A program made the translations under genes and the position numbers. Shown here piece after piece: positions 24,617 to 36,104 of a DNA stretch of 64,000 nucleotides. The stretch is from positions 830,362 to 894,361 of the forward strand of contig JAJEKV010000126.1 of assembly GCA_021234155.1 (NCBI GenBank). Reading direction: 5' to 3'. The notes under the pieces are model-generated. The model was given only the letters and a program-made list of their open reading frames with translations. It was not told the origin of the DNA and did no database searches. This DNA is from Isoetes taiwanensis (lineage: Eukaryota; Streptophyta; Lycopodiopsida; Isoetales; Isoetaceae). Every line of letters begins with the position of its first letter. Position 1 is the stretch's first letter.

Positions 24617-24945
24617 TTGCGATCATCTTCAAAATGCCTCGCAGCCCCCTTATCTTTTGCAACCATGTCATCTCGGACCCTTTTACCAAAGCATCTAAAC
24701 CTCCTTTACCATTTTTTGGCTGCGTCCAGGCCATCGGAATCCCTTTGCCAAAGATCGAGACCTCCTTTACCAACATCTAAAACCCCTTTACCATATTTTT
24801 CGGCTTGCATGAAAATCATCGAATCCTTTAATCCTTTGAAACCTCCAAAACTTTGTTCCATTACGCATCGAATCTTTTTGCCTTGCTTTCGGCCCTCTTC
24901 TCTTTTGCTTTCTGTCACCATCGGATCGGATCCTTTCCCTCCTAG
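24617..24945 (+). repeat. Degenerate tandem repeat, about 70-80 bp units
   Basis: Several diverged copies of a unit with CCTTTTACCAAAGCATC / CCTCCTTTACCA / CATCGAATC. The spurious 140-codon open frame here follows from the repeat. Confidence 0.5.
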
Positions 24946-24946
24946 C

Positions 24947-24949
<3 letters not shown>

Positions 24950-24993
<44 letters not shown>
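24950..24993. repeat. (AG)n microsatellite
   Basis: About twenty uninterrupted AG dinucleotides. Confidence 0.95.
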
Positions 24994-24996
<3 letters not shown>

Positions 24997-25615
24997 GGCA
25001 TGTTGGAGCCCACGTGGCATGTTACGGTGGCATGTTTGAGCCAACTAGGTGGCATGGTGGATCCTAGGAGTACAACATTTGAACCATAAAAAATAACATA
25101 TGAAATCAATTAAACCATTGAAAAATATTTCATTACAAATGGCATTTTTAGGCCATTAATGTTTGAATTGGAATGTTGGAGCCACCTTGGCATATTTGGG
25201 GCCTATGTGGCATGGTTGAGCCATGGCATATTGGAGCCTAGGTGGCATGTTTGAGCACCTTGGCATGTTGGTGTCTAGGTGGCGGTTTGAGCCACCTTCA
25301 CATATTGGAGCCCATGTGGCATGGTTGAGCCATCTTGGCATGTTGGAGCCTAGGTGGCATGTTGAGCCACCTTGGCGTGATTTGGAGCCTAGGTACATTT
25401 GGAGCCCACGAGCAAGTTGGAGCCACCTTGGCATGTTTGAGCCACCTTGGCATGTTTGAGCCACCTTGGCATCTTGGAGCCCATGTGGCATGTGGAGCCA
25501 AATGCTAGATCTTAGGGGCACAACATTAATCATTGAAAACCATTAAAAATATTCAATTAGAAATGGCATTTTTAGGCCATTAATGTTGGAGTTACCTTGC
25601 ATGTTGGATTGAAAT
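24994..25615. repeat. GGCATGTTGGAGCC minisatellite
   Basis: Many imperfect copies of a 30-40 bp unit built from GGCATGTTGGAGCC(A/T) and AGGTGGCATG / CACCTTGGCATG, densest at 25170-25510. A second short block sits at 24994-25055. The non-repetitive pieces at 25050-25160 and 25505-25590 (ACAACATT...AATGGCATTTTTAGGCC) are themselves duplicated, so a larger unit of about 400 bp is also repeated. Long frames on both strands here are repeat artefacts. Confidence 0.85.
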
Positions 25616-25619
25616 ACTC

Positions 25620-26165
25620 CTCCCGCTTATGGTACAAAACCATTCATGCCTTTTTCACTGCCCAAGGATTTGTAAGAAGTAATGCAAATTGGAAGTGTCG
25701 TGTTTTAATGCAAGTTAAAATGCAACAAGCGGGTGACTTACCCACCTGAAGCGTGAATCGGATTACATGGCCCGACTCAAGATGACATTACCCTGGGGAC
25801 CAAGTTCAGGTGAATGAGAAGACCAACCCCTTGGCCAAATGGCGGAAGGACCTCCTCAACTTGAACACACTTGTAGTCAGTGAAGAGAAGTCTAGAAAAC
25901 TAGTCTACGCACCATGAAAGGCTATGTGTACATGTCATGAGGTTGTGGTGGCGTATATACGTGGTACAACCTTTGTTGCATGTCAGGGGCAATTATATAG
26001 AACTGTTGAAGGTGTTCTCGACAAACCTTCAACCTCAATGGTTTAAAACCTCTAGATTGCTTAAGAAAACTAATCTATGCAAGAAATTTTGCAAAAATAA
26101 TACAAAGGGACTCAAGTTTCAAGTGATTTCCCAAAGTCAAGAAAAGGCACTCAAAGAAACGAAAA
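25620..26165. other. Intergenic, no gene
   Basis: No recognisable coding or repeat content beyond short open frames. Confidence 0.3.
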
Positions 26166-26599
26166 CTTATGCCATGCACAAACAGCCTCAATTTTGATGT
26201 CATTGCAATTCAAGCGGGTGCTTTAATATGCAAAAATCTATAACCAAAAAGTCTAGCCCCAAACATATGTAGAATCCATTCAATTTTGACAATTTGACAA
26301 GTCAAAATAAAGTCAATGTTCTGGCGCGTAATTCGGACTTTGTAGAATGAGCAAATGAGATATTTTTTCAATTCGACACCTAGAGCTATCTCTGACATGC
26401 TTGTAAGCATAGTGCACCAGGTTCTCTCAACAAGAAATATGCAAATGTGACCTCAAAAATCAATTTTCGACTGACAGATTGTCACTTTGCAACAATGACT
26501 GTTTTGAGCTTTTTTATGACGTTTCTTGAATGTTTAAAGCCCATTACATTTTGGAATAAGAAAAAATGGACTATAAGGATTTTTTGTTTTTAGGGCAAG

Positions 26600-27010
26600 A
26601 ATGGCTAGGAATGGGTGGTTTGACAACAAAGGTGATGACTTGGCAAGAAAAGGGTGACATGACAATGTGCGGGTGGTGATGTGGCAAGAAAATCAACAAA
26701 CAATGTTTCTCCTAGTCAAAAACGTTTTATGACATGGATGTGACATGGTGATGATGTGGGAGTGATATAGTGGAACCTTTGACATGTATGCACAATAGTG
26801 CTTGGATTTTGAGATTTTAAAGCAAACTTTTTGCCTTTTCTAAGAATGTCATGTCAAATGTGTACTTTCTCTCTATATCTTTGTTTTTTAGAGAGAGAAT
26901 ATGATTTTGGAATATTGTAGTGGCTAAATTGGATGGAATTTTAGCAATTTTCATATGTGATGGATGAATGGTGTACTTTTGACTAGGAAAATGGTTTTTC
27001 TAACTTTGGT
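26600..27010 (-). repeat. Dispersed repeat, partner of 63130-63720 (inverted)
   Basis: Rich in GTGATGACATGGCA-like words (GTGACATGACAAT, GGTGATGTGGCAAG, GTGACATGGTGATGATGTGG). It continues into TTTTGACTAGGAAAA and GGTGTACTTTTGACT. Reading 63130-63720 on the opposite strand shows the same words in the same order, with many differences. Probably an old retroelement LTR or UTR. Confidence 0.5.
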
Positions 27011-28075
27011 CTCGATAAATGGCAATCGCGTATGAAAGGGGAGAAGATGGTGTATAAGAGATGATTTTTTTGGGTGGAATGATGGTAGTAAAGCCTTGGG
27101 AAATCACAAATCATGCCTTAAGAAGCAACATCATGGAAAAAGCTTGAATGATGCAGAATACCATCGAATTTCGAGTGGTCTTTCAAACTTTAACTTTGAA
27201 GTCATCAACCTTTGACTTCAAGTGTTCAAGATGCTTAGGTGATCAAATATCCTTCAAGAAATGCCTATATGATGCCAAACTAGTGTCCATCTTTGGTTCT
27301 TCATATCAGCGTGTCTTCTACAAGTTGCAAAGTGATGGATGTCTTCAAGTTTCACGCTCTACAAGCTCGGACACACATTTTACTGGTCGTCTCTAAAAGC
27401 AAGTTGGAACTAGATTGTGAAGTGGCTTATCAGAGACTAAGGCAAGACTCGATAAGGGCATGCCTCCTTCAGCTCCAAAGAGTTGGTAGGTTTCTGAGGT
27501 CTTCGCCATATTTTCTTTGAAAAATACGTACTCTCTGTGCATGAACCTTACCTTGTCTATGAAGCTCATTTTGAGCTTGTAATTGTCAACATTATGCGTG
27601 TTGGCAATGATTTTTAGCTTCTTTGTACGTCAAGCCCGAATAATAGCACGAGGACCGAGAGGTATCTCGGGTTATTCTTTTCCTCGCATTTTGCCTCCTT
27701 GCCTGGTGTAATTACTCCCCAAAAAACATAATGTATGTAAGTAATGCATTTTCTCGTCATGCTCCTTGGATTACAGGCCCTTTGCGTTACATCCATAAAG
27801 ACAACAATTGGAGCTATATAGGCATTAGGGTTGCTCGATCCTGTCTTGGGTTCAATAAAAAAATGGTCAGCATAAAATTTTTGAACTGAAGGGGCCTCTC
27901 ACCGATTCATTCTTTGGTGGCAGCCTTATTGATATTACTGGGCAAAGTAAATAATGCCTTGCACATACTCGTGCAAGTTCATTTCTTCCATTTTGCTCAG
28001 GGTCTTATCCACCTTCTTCTCCTTGATGGCCACCCATGGTGACTTTCCTTTGCCTTTTCCTTTTGGTTTCCCTTA
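27010..28075. other. Intergenic, no gene recognised
   Basis: Two overlapping open frames of 75-82 codons (27148-27520 +) lack recognisable motifs. No array or RNA gene is seen. Confidence 0.25.
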
Positions 28076-28079
28076 ATGC

Positions 28080-28530
28080 TTATGCTCTTGGTTAGTGTCA
28101 ATCACATGTTAGACCATTAAATGCATTGAACTAAAATACATTACACAAATTTGAACTCGCGTATCTTATTGTATTATATCACACATCATTGCTAATAAAG
28201 GTTTGTCTTCCTCTTTATTATTACTTTTTCCTCAAGTGCCTCGACAAAAAGTTTTTACACCTAAACACAAACCATTGCTTCTCATACTTTGTAATCAAAT
28301 TCCCCTAAAACCCACTTCGTTTAGGTGCATTCACATTATGGATGCTTCAGGCATCGAGAGATGTTAGGCCTCATTTTGGGTCGTAGATGGGATCCTCGTT
28401 TGTGGGGTATGTTCCCACATGTTAGGTATAATGTATGTCGAGATTTGGGATTTTTAGTTTCGAGGAAGGTTTTGGTTCTTTTTGGGTTGCCCTTAAGGGG
28501 CAAACCCTTGCTCATGTGGATTTTTGGCAT
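28080..28530 (+). mobile_element. Foldback DNA transposon, right-end copy
   Basis: Nearly collinear (about 85-90% by eye) with 37995-38470, and more distantly with 56459-56810 and 62140-62525. Shared landmarks are CACATGTTAGACCATTAAATGC, AATTCCCCTAAAACCC, TTTAGGTGCAT, CGTAGATGGGATCCTCGTTT and GTGGGGTATG. The small open frames inside are not genes. Confidence 0.7.
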
Positions 28531-28788
28531 ACTCCTAAGTATATGCTAGAATATGCCTAGAATATACAAAAACCGCTTCAAACTTACTGTTGGCTGTAAA
28601 CTGGCGGTCGCCGGTGTTGTTGGGCGACCCTTGTGCAAAGCGGCTAACCAGCACCGCTATTTGTCTTCTGAAACAAAACTGGAGCCCATTTATGATAGTA
28701 AGGAATGCAGGGCAAGATGATGTGATGCATATCTAAGCTTCAAGCCGACCATAACCTTTGCAATTATTTTGCCTTTGAATTTGTAGTG

Positions 28789-29850
28789 ATGGCGGAATCA
28801 AGGCATGAATGATGCGGCTATATGGACGACCTTTCTCATTTCATCCATCCCTCCGAGCTCAAGCTATGGCTCAGGCATCAAATGAAGAGGTAGGTCTAAT
28901 TTCATCATCCCTTAGAAGTGAATCTACTCTGGGTGTACAACATATTCTGCTCATAAGACACGTTTCTCTGGGAGGTTAATTCAAACCCGCCAGATTTAAA
29001 GTCTCAAGCTTACGTGATTAATGTTATTGTTCTACATTATCTTTGTCTCATAAAAGATGTCCCCCTGAAAAAATGCTTTCAAAATGTACAACAGTCCACT
29101 TACAATATCAACATCCTTAGAAGAAGCCGCTTAGCATTTTCCTGCAAAGACTTCTATGTGTGTTTTATTCAGGTTTCACAGATGATAAATATGAAAAATG
29201 AGATGAGTAGTAAAATGAGTTAGAAAGAGAGAAAAAAGTTGGAGAATCGCAAAGAACAGGTAGAAGAGTAGCATTTAGTTAAAGGACTCAATTCAGCAAT
29301 GCCATCGCCTAATATTGGATATAAAATGCTTCAACAAATGGGTTATAAACCGAGGCGATGCCATTGGGAGGCATGGGAATGGTTAGCTACGCAGAGAATA
29401 GCTGTTGAAAGGGATGCAAAAAGCTAAGCGGCAAGAGCTAGAATGTAGTTTCGAGGGGAGAAAACAAGAAGTTCCCGGAAAATAAGAAATTGGTTATTCA
29501 ATATTAAAAGCAAACAAATACCTTGTTGCAGCTCAAGGATCCATTTGAGAAGATAGTGGAAAAGATCACCATTAAGAATAAAGAGAGTGACGAAAGCGAC
29601 GATCTGAATAAGCAAGAGAAAGTCAGGTGACCACGGGGCAAGCACAAAAATTATGAATTCATGCATAACTCAGTATATCCATATGAAATAAACATTTCAG
29701 CGGTAATGGCGGAATCTTTTGAGAACTACTTACATAATTATGCAACAAGTTCTACAACCTGCCTATCTTGTGGATGCCATGTATGTGATATGGTACACAA
29801 CTGTTTTTTCAGAACCCCTCTTTGTCTAACTTGCATTCTCTAAAGATGAA
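28789..29850 (+). pseudogene. G-patch protein remnant (GPATCH11-like)
   Basis: The 5' piece begins at the ATG at 28789, has an in-frame stop, then reads MDDLSHFIHPSELKLWL up to a GTAGGT donor at 28890. This resembles the N-terminal YMGDLS box of plant GPATCH11-type proteins. A second piece (29221-29430) has a lysine/glutamate-rich coiled segment, then GLNSAMPSPNIGYKMLQQMG and KP, the start of a G-patch. The glycines that should follow (GDAIGRHGNG) lie one base out of frame, and more stops follow. A third piece (29760-29800) contains CLSCGCHVC, possibly the family's C-terminal Cys motif. G-patch proteins of this kind act in RNA processing. The stops and frame shifts make this a pseudogene. Confidence 0.55.
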
Positions 29851-29859
29851 TCTGCTAAA

Positions 29860-31600
29860 ACTTTGGCCAATTCTCCGGCCTGGAAGAAGATGCACATTGA
29901 AGGCAAGGGGGTTCACATAGTTTTAATTCATGACAAAACCATGTGAGTGAGTTTTTCCTTAAACCATTATATATACTCATACCTAGGGGTAGCTTTTGGG
30001 GGTTTTAGGGCGATTTTTTTCTTGTGTATGTGGTTGGAAAGGGGTTTACGTAAAAATTTAAACATGTATACAAGGGGTTTCAGTAGACCCCTTGCACGCA
30101 GTGGCATACCCCTATACAATAGGTGCATCCCAGGGATTGAAGGCAAGAAAAATAGAGTAATGTCGGTTAGAAGATATGCATCGGCTCCATTGTCTCGTGG
30201 CTAATCCAAGGAATGCACCATCATTATGTGGTAGCATGATATGGAGGAAAGGAAATGCTTCTTCTGGCCTTGCACCAAATCATGAAATCCCTTGTTAGCT
30301 AGCTCCAATTCTTCCATTTTTAGACTCTGCATGTGGCCAAGCCTATTATATGCAACTAATAGAACATCAATGGAAGAAATCCAGCTCAATATATGCAGAA
30401 CATTAAAAAGAGATGCAAGCATCTAGCTCATCTGCGTCAACTTCATGTACACGTATCTGATTAGGTATTTTACTTCCCTCTCAATTCTTTAGTCTTTGCT
30501 TTCGAATGTGCCCTCTACATTGTGGGATGCAAAAAAATATGAAGAGAATTTATAAGCATAAAAAGTATATACTTCTTAGATATCATCTATGGGTTGTCTC
30601 CCCTCCCAGATCGTACAATTTGCCTATTATGTCATTTGGTAAAACACCTCCACATGGACCTTATAAACTGGATAGCATGGTTTAAGACCTTGGCACTAGG
30701 GAAGATTGCAAACTCATTGCACATTTTGCAATTTCTTACGTTTTATATTCTTTGCATTTGGCGGGGTGGAGTCATTGCCGGAGATAAAATCTTAGAGTTC
30801 TATGCACATGATCAATTCACAGATCCCAGCAGGAGTTTGCAGCAAGTAGCAGGGCCTGGAGCAACAAGCAGTATGCAATTTGGTCTGTATGGGTAGTAGA
30901 TGATCTCATAACCAAGGGCCAGTCAATGCTATAGGCAGGATGAGGGGTATCTATGCTCTTTCTCTCAGTGTTAGTGAGTAATGTAATGGCACTGAATCTC
31001 ATGGAGCCATCGAGATACTTGATCCTGAAAAGAATATTGCTGTTATTGATGTTGATTGGAAATACAAATATTCTACATCTGCATTAAATATAGAGTATGT
31101 ATTATATTTTCCTTCCCTTTGAATATCTCTGAGAATATGAAAACAAAACTCAAGTTACATGAGTTAAAGTCGCATAGTTAACATTGATTTGAACACTATT
31201 TTTCTTTTTCTTTTCGTTTTGCTCTTGGTCGAGCGGGTAGGGAAATGCTAGAAGAATATTTTTGCGAGTTTCCATGGTGCGGATCCCTTTTGGAGAGGAT
31301 ATTTCGCGGCATAAAGTCATAATCATGTTTGTTCACTTTGCAGTCTGGAAGTCTGGATCCTTGGGTCTGAATCCTCATGAGGACATGCATGTAAAGTGAA
31401 TGGGGACAGGTGTGTGCACAGACGGATTGTTCTTTAGCAAAAATGCTCTTCTACTTCTCTGTTTCCTTTTTTTGTTGGCGAGAAGCGGGTGAGAAGGAAG
31501 TTGATTGATGCGATGTGTGTACATCGGGTCTTACTCATGATGTTGTGCTTGATGATGACGAAAGTCCTGGTAAATCATGTTTTCTAACTCATGATGAAGC
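29860..31600. other. Intergenic, no gene recognised
   Basis: Only short open frames (for example 29947-30204 and 30594-30896 +), none with identifiable motifs. Confidence 0.25.
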
Positions 31601-31629
31601 TTACGCCGCCTAAAGCGGCCGGGAAGCTT

Positions 31630-31890
31630 TCGATGGATTGATCAAGACCAGATTATGAACTTGCACATCACGGATGAAGGCATGACATGATCGAATCAAA
31701 AGACAATTTTCTGATATAACTTTGGACCTCTACTCCATTATATGCAGCAGGAAGCAACTCAGTAGATTGATCAAGCCCAGATTGTGAACTTGCACATCAC
31801 GGATGAAGGCATGACATGATCTCTTGCATCAACTATTGAATCAAAAGACAGTTGCCTGATATAACTTTGGACCTCTACTCCATTATATGT
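31630..31890 (+). repeat. Direct duplication of about 110-130 bp
   Basis: GATTGATCAAG(A/C)CCAGATT...CTCCATTATATG occurs at 31634-31743 and 31760-31888. The second copy carries an extra TCTCTTGCATCAACTATT segment (an indel of 18-20 bp). Confidence 0.85.
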
Positions 31891-31899
31891 TAACATTGT

Positions 31900-32930
31900 C
31901 ATTAGCACAAGATCTTTGCTAACACCAAACTTAACCTGGTTGTTGGGATTCTTGAGAAGCTACTTTCTGCACATACAGGCTACTAATGACATTTTAAAAG
32001 GCGAGCACAAGAAATCTGTAGAATCTTTCTGGATGCTACTGACATGACTATATTTCCCCGACGACCCTTGCTTAAGGCATAAACCACAAACTCCTTTCTG
32101 CAAAATACAAATAGGTAGGTCTTCAACAAGATATGCCAGACTCAAATTTTATTTTCAACATGACCATAAAGAAGTAGAAGAGTAAAAAGTTTGTAGTATC
32201 TTCTTAGTTGCTATTCACGTTGTTTGTGAAATTAAAGTGATCAGACTACTCTCTGCCAATCGCTCAATAAATGCAAAAGATGGTCCTCCTATCGATTCTA
32301 TCATCTCCAAGATAATCCAAATGTATTGTCTAAACTTGGAAAATCTTTAAGGTTTACATCTAGTTAGTATGTCTAAGATTGCAACACATGTTAATCTTTG
32401 CAACCTACATCCTTGTTCATGAATATTCCAAAGCTATTTTGCATTTGTCCATCAACCCTAGATTTTGCAAAATATGATTAAGAAGAAACAGTTTCTACAA
32501 CACCGTGAATGTTCTCAGGGCATAAACAACAAAATACTCATTCCAAAATTTTGTAGCAACTTACAATTTCTTTTAAAATTGTACAACAGAGCGTGATTGC
32601 ATGATACAAGTTTAGCATTGACAACATGACTGCCTACAGGCTTACCATGTGCCATATCTCCTGAAAAGCAATAGCTAAAATGTATGTCTAAAAGTGGTAA
32701 TGCATTCGGCAATTAAACAAATATTATACGCGCATTCAATTTGTGTTCTTGCAATCATTGTTACTTGTCTCTTGGAATAAACACCTACCACGACAACTTA
32801 AATCCCATCAACCAACAAAAATGGTGTATTGAAAAATAGTTTATTACAACAAGTTGTAGTCCTACTTAGGCATTGAGGCATTGAGTATACTTTGTCTCAC
32901 GTACGTCAAAAGCCGTACCACATAATGAGT
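31900..32930. other. Intergenic, no gene recognised
   Basis: AT-rich DNA with no array and no motif-bearing frame. Confidence 0.3.
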
Positions 32931-33096
32931 ACATATACTAGAGCTCACGGAGAAGGATCTGACAGAAAAAATTGAGACGACAGCTTTGCCTCTGATATCA
33001 TCACTTAAGGCTATGCTACAAATTTCCAAAGCAATGAGGCACTTGCAATTTCTGGACCTAATATACAGAGACTTGAAGCAATTCAAGAAAATATAA
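32929..33096 (+). pseudogene. Protein kinase catalytic-loop fragment
   Basis: One frame of 55 codons closed by stops. It reads LELTEKDLTEKIE, then MLQISKAMRHLQFLDLIYRD followed by LK. This matches the alpha-E helix and the (H/Y)RDLK catalytic loop of a Ser/Thr protein kinase. The residues that should follow (N-x-L-L and DFG) are absent, and no upstream P-loop is found nearby. Only about a fifth of a kinase domain remains, so this is a captured or decayed fragment. Confidence 0.5.
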
Positions 33097-33099
33097 AAA

Positions 33100-33700
33100 A
33101 CAAGTCATTTTGCTCTCTCAAGGAATATATAGGCACTTATAAACAGGCTTGTAAATGAATGTAGGGGATCTACAAACTCATTGTAAGAATATAGTAGGGG
33201 TCTAATTTAATTTAAATATTGAGTCGTCAGATATGGTAGGGGGTTTGAAATAGAAATTTTGATTCCAGACAGTTTCATTTAAGCCCCTCTAACCACAAGA
33301 AACTGGACGGTAACCCTCTGTGCACAACACCTTATTTTTCTTAGCGTGATTTCTTAAGATTGTTGTGTTTTGGTTACAAGAATATTATTCAGTACTTCAA
33401 AAATTTGCTAACATTTTTTGGCATGATTTCAAGCAAACATTTTTCTTTTGGTATGATTTCAAACAAGGTCTTTCCATCTGGGCATGCACATCCAGTGAAG
33501 GAGGGAACCTTGGCTATGGTGATTGTCAGGAGATCTATCGGTTTGGATCCTCAAAGGGGATCAATTTGTTTTGTGGCATAGAGGATAGGCGGCCAGATTA
33601 GAGCCATTGATTTAAAAAAACCCGGCCTTCCTTCCTGAATCCCATGTTCGAGGATGCTACATATCTTATGCGCTCAATATGTTCCAGATCAAGAGTGTTG
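33100..33700. other. Intergenic, no gene
   Basis: A duplicated ATGATTTCAA(G/A)CAAAC...TTTT word at 33420-33470; otherwise nothing recognised. Confidence 0.3.
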
Positions 33701-33704
33701 GCTC

Positions 33705-34300
33705 TTACCTTTTCTCCATGTGAGGGGCAAGAGCACTAACATCGCTTGTGTACACTCATTCATATGATAGATGAGATGTTTTCTAAATTTTAGTATGCAA
33801 CAAGCCAACGAGAATAGTTTAACCGGCTTCTTATTGGGCCTCTTCTCCATGTAGCTTGAACGACCTTATATTGTTAGTCTGGTGGCTAGTCCATTCAGCT
33901 AGTAATTATGAAATTTTAAAGTATCTCCTAGCCATTATCTCCTAGCCAGCCAATATGTTCTGACATATAAACTGCTATATATCTGTAAAAAATATATTCG
34001 CTTATTGATGCATTCTCAATGTTGATAAAGTACTAGGATATTAGAAGGTTCATGATGGCAAGATTGTACTAGAATAGGCCTTCATCAAAGATGCTAGTGA
34101 GAAGCTTTCTCAATGTTGACAAAGTACTAGGATATTACAAGGTTCGAGATGGCAAGGTTGTACTAGAATACTACAAGGCCTTCATCAAAGATGCTAGTGA
34201 CATGTGCCTTGAGATGGCGATGAAGCCCACAAATTGAATTCATCTATCATTGTTGAATGTTACAAGTAATTTATCGCAAATATTCTTGAATGACTAAGAG
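33705..34300 (+). repeat. Dispersed repeat with internal tandem duplication, copy 1
   Basis: Shared with 38985-39350 (GGGGCAAG...ATATCGCTTGTGTACACTC, CATGTAGCTTGAACGACCTT, CTAGCCAGCCAATATG); its 3' part is shared with 44130-44290. Within this copy a unit of about 105 bp (CTTTCTCAATGTTGA(T/C)AAAGT to GATGCTAGTGA) is tandemly doubled at 34010-34200. Confidence 0.75.
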
Positions 34301-35280
34301 TGTCCACTTAGAGCGATTCTTGGGACAAACTTTCTTAGATGTCATTGCCCCTTGAGAACCCTCCCACCTAGTTTCTAGCAAGAAACCATCTATACACATG
34401 ACTGCTTTGTTTCTAAACATGATACCACTTTTTCCCAATAACTGATTAGGGATTCCGAGTGATTCGTAGAATGTGCTCAAGCACTGCTCAAATGGAAACT
34501 TAGATTCGACGTCGTGCCTTTAAAATGGACGACACCTCTCCTTCTTACTTGATGACCTAGGGTCACAAGGAATTTGCTGGTCTAGAACTATCACCTGGCC
34601 ATGTCTCTTTATTTGCCATGAACATGATTGAAGACCCACCTTATTCTATGACAAGGCTGATCGAGAACAGTGGTGCAAGACATGTTTGGATATCACCGAT
34701 CTGGATACTTTCAGTTTCCTAATCTTCTGCATGCTGACAATCAGACAATCCTTATCTCACACAGTGGGAAGCAGATATTAATTTCAACAAAAAAATCTTA
34801 TATTCTATATATGACATTGAACGTAAATGTAGAGTTGGTCTTCCAATGTCACCAAGTTTTTCTAACATTGTAGTTTCTCAAACACCCATAGGCGTCGATA
34901 AGTAGTGGTCAAGTGAACATCATTATGTAGATAAGTTCATGGTCTCTCAAGAGAATATAGCACCTTAGAGGGGCAAGAGGTTTATGGAGGATGTGCCATC
35001 ATTTGACAAGGTCAATACTATAGGTCCAATGCACATGATTCTTATACAACCTAGGGTTATCGAAGAAGAAGAAGAAGAAGAAGAAGAGCATGATCGAGGA
35101 AGATCAGATTATCTGCGTGTGGTATATGAATGGGCTGTTATCCCAATGGGCTATGTTGTTTGGAATGAAGTCAATATCTATAATTTGGGTGAGCAGCCTA
35201 GTGTAAATGATCAAGTCGTACTTGGATGCACTTCATTACAACTTTCAAAATAAAAAGAGATGTAAAGAGTCGGGACGAAG
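34300..35280. other. No gene established
   Basis: Coding-like composition in places, including a (GAA)n glutamate tract at 35063-35088 in an 89-codon frame (34984-35253 +), but no family is recognised. This could be upstream decay of the FCP1-like remnant. Confidence 0.2.
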
Positions 35281-35583
35281 ATGAAGAGGCTCGAAAGAGT
35301 TCATGAAGCTTACGGAGATTTCAACAAGAACAACATTCTTATCATAGATGACAGTGCCTACAAGTATTATCACAACTCGGATAATGTGATTGCAAAAAGC
35401 TATTTGCCTGACGAGTTTGAAAGAGATAACTAGTTATCATATGGTTTGGTTCCCACATTGGCTGAGTCCCTGTTTTGTATTCTAGTGGCCAAGGTACTAA
35501 GGAAGTATTCGAAGCTCAAGGAGGTTGATGAGGAGAGCAGCGTGATCATGAAGGCAGTGGACGTGAAATACTATGGTGAATGA
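35281..35583 (+). pseudogene. FCP1/SCP-like phosphatase C-terminal remnant
   Basis: The frame starts at the ATG at 35281 and reads YGDFNKNNILIIDDSAYKYY, then NVIAKSYLP. In the FCP1-homology (NIF, HAD-superfamily) phosphatases this (N-x-L-(L/I)-(I/V)-DDS-x-YK) is the final catalytic motif carrying the acidic pair. An in-frame stop at 35431 follows. The same frame then continues with LVPTLAESLFCILVAKVLRK to 35583, as expected for the helix after the motif. The upstream DxDxT nucleophile motif is not found nearby. These enzymes dephosphorylate RNA polymerase II CTD or related targets; this copy is truncated and interrupted. Confidence 0.5.
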
Positions 35584-36104
35584 TCAAAAATGTGAAACGT
35601 TAAAACAAAAGGAGAAATATGTCAAAAATCTATTCTCTATGTAATGTTTGAGCAGAGAAAAATTACATAATATGTCCTGAGGGTCTTTTCTTGATTGGCA
35701 AGTCGAGAAAGGCACTAGTTGCTCAACTCATGAAATCTGTAAACCAATTGGTACGTGTATATAATACGAAGCATCTAAATGAAATGAATGAGCTCCCAAC
35801 TACTCCAACTATGCAACTTTTCTTGATTATTTCTGGCTAATGGCATTGTAATTATTAATTATGAAATTCCTCTCTTCTAGATGGTAAAGAACACGGCATA
35901 ACACAGCTCAAAACACACTCTAACAGGACTTTGAGATAAGCTTGCCCCCCGAACGAAACTGAGGAAAGGAAGTTGTTTTCCAATTTCATGAACCACAAGA
36001 GATCCTGCTTGTATGAGATCCATGGCACTTGGGGGAGAAGTATTTTTAACCCGGATAGTGAAGAAAGATTGCAGCAAGAGGGTGGCGAAATCGGTTGGCG
36101 GCTT

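Noticed and set aside
24617..25044. 140- and 112-codon frames on opposite strands
   Set aside because: Both come from a degenerate tandem repeat and an (AG)n tract giving Arg-Glu or Ser-Leu runs.
25156..25533. 125-codon minus-strand frame in the minisatellite
   Set aside because: Frames are open on both strands because the repeat unit lacks stops; the repeated peptide units have no protein character.
34900..35090. Glutamate-rich frame as a real small protein
   Set aside because: The (GAA)n tract drives the composition; no family match and no supporting exon structure.
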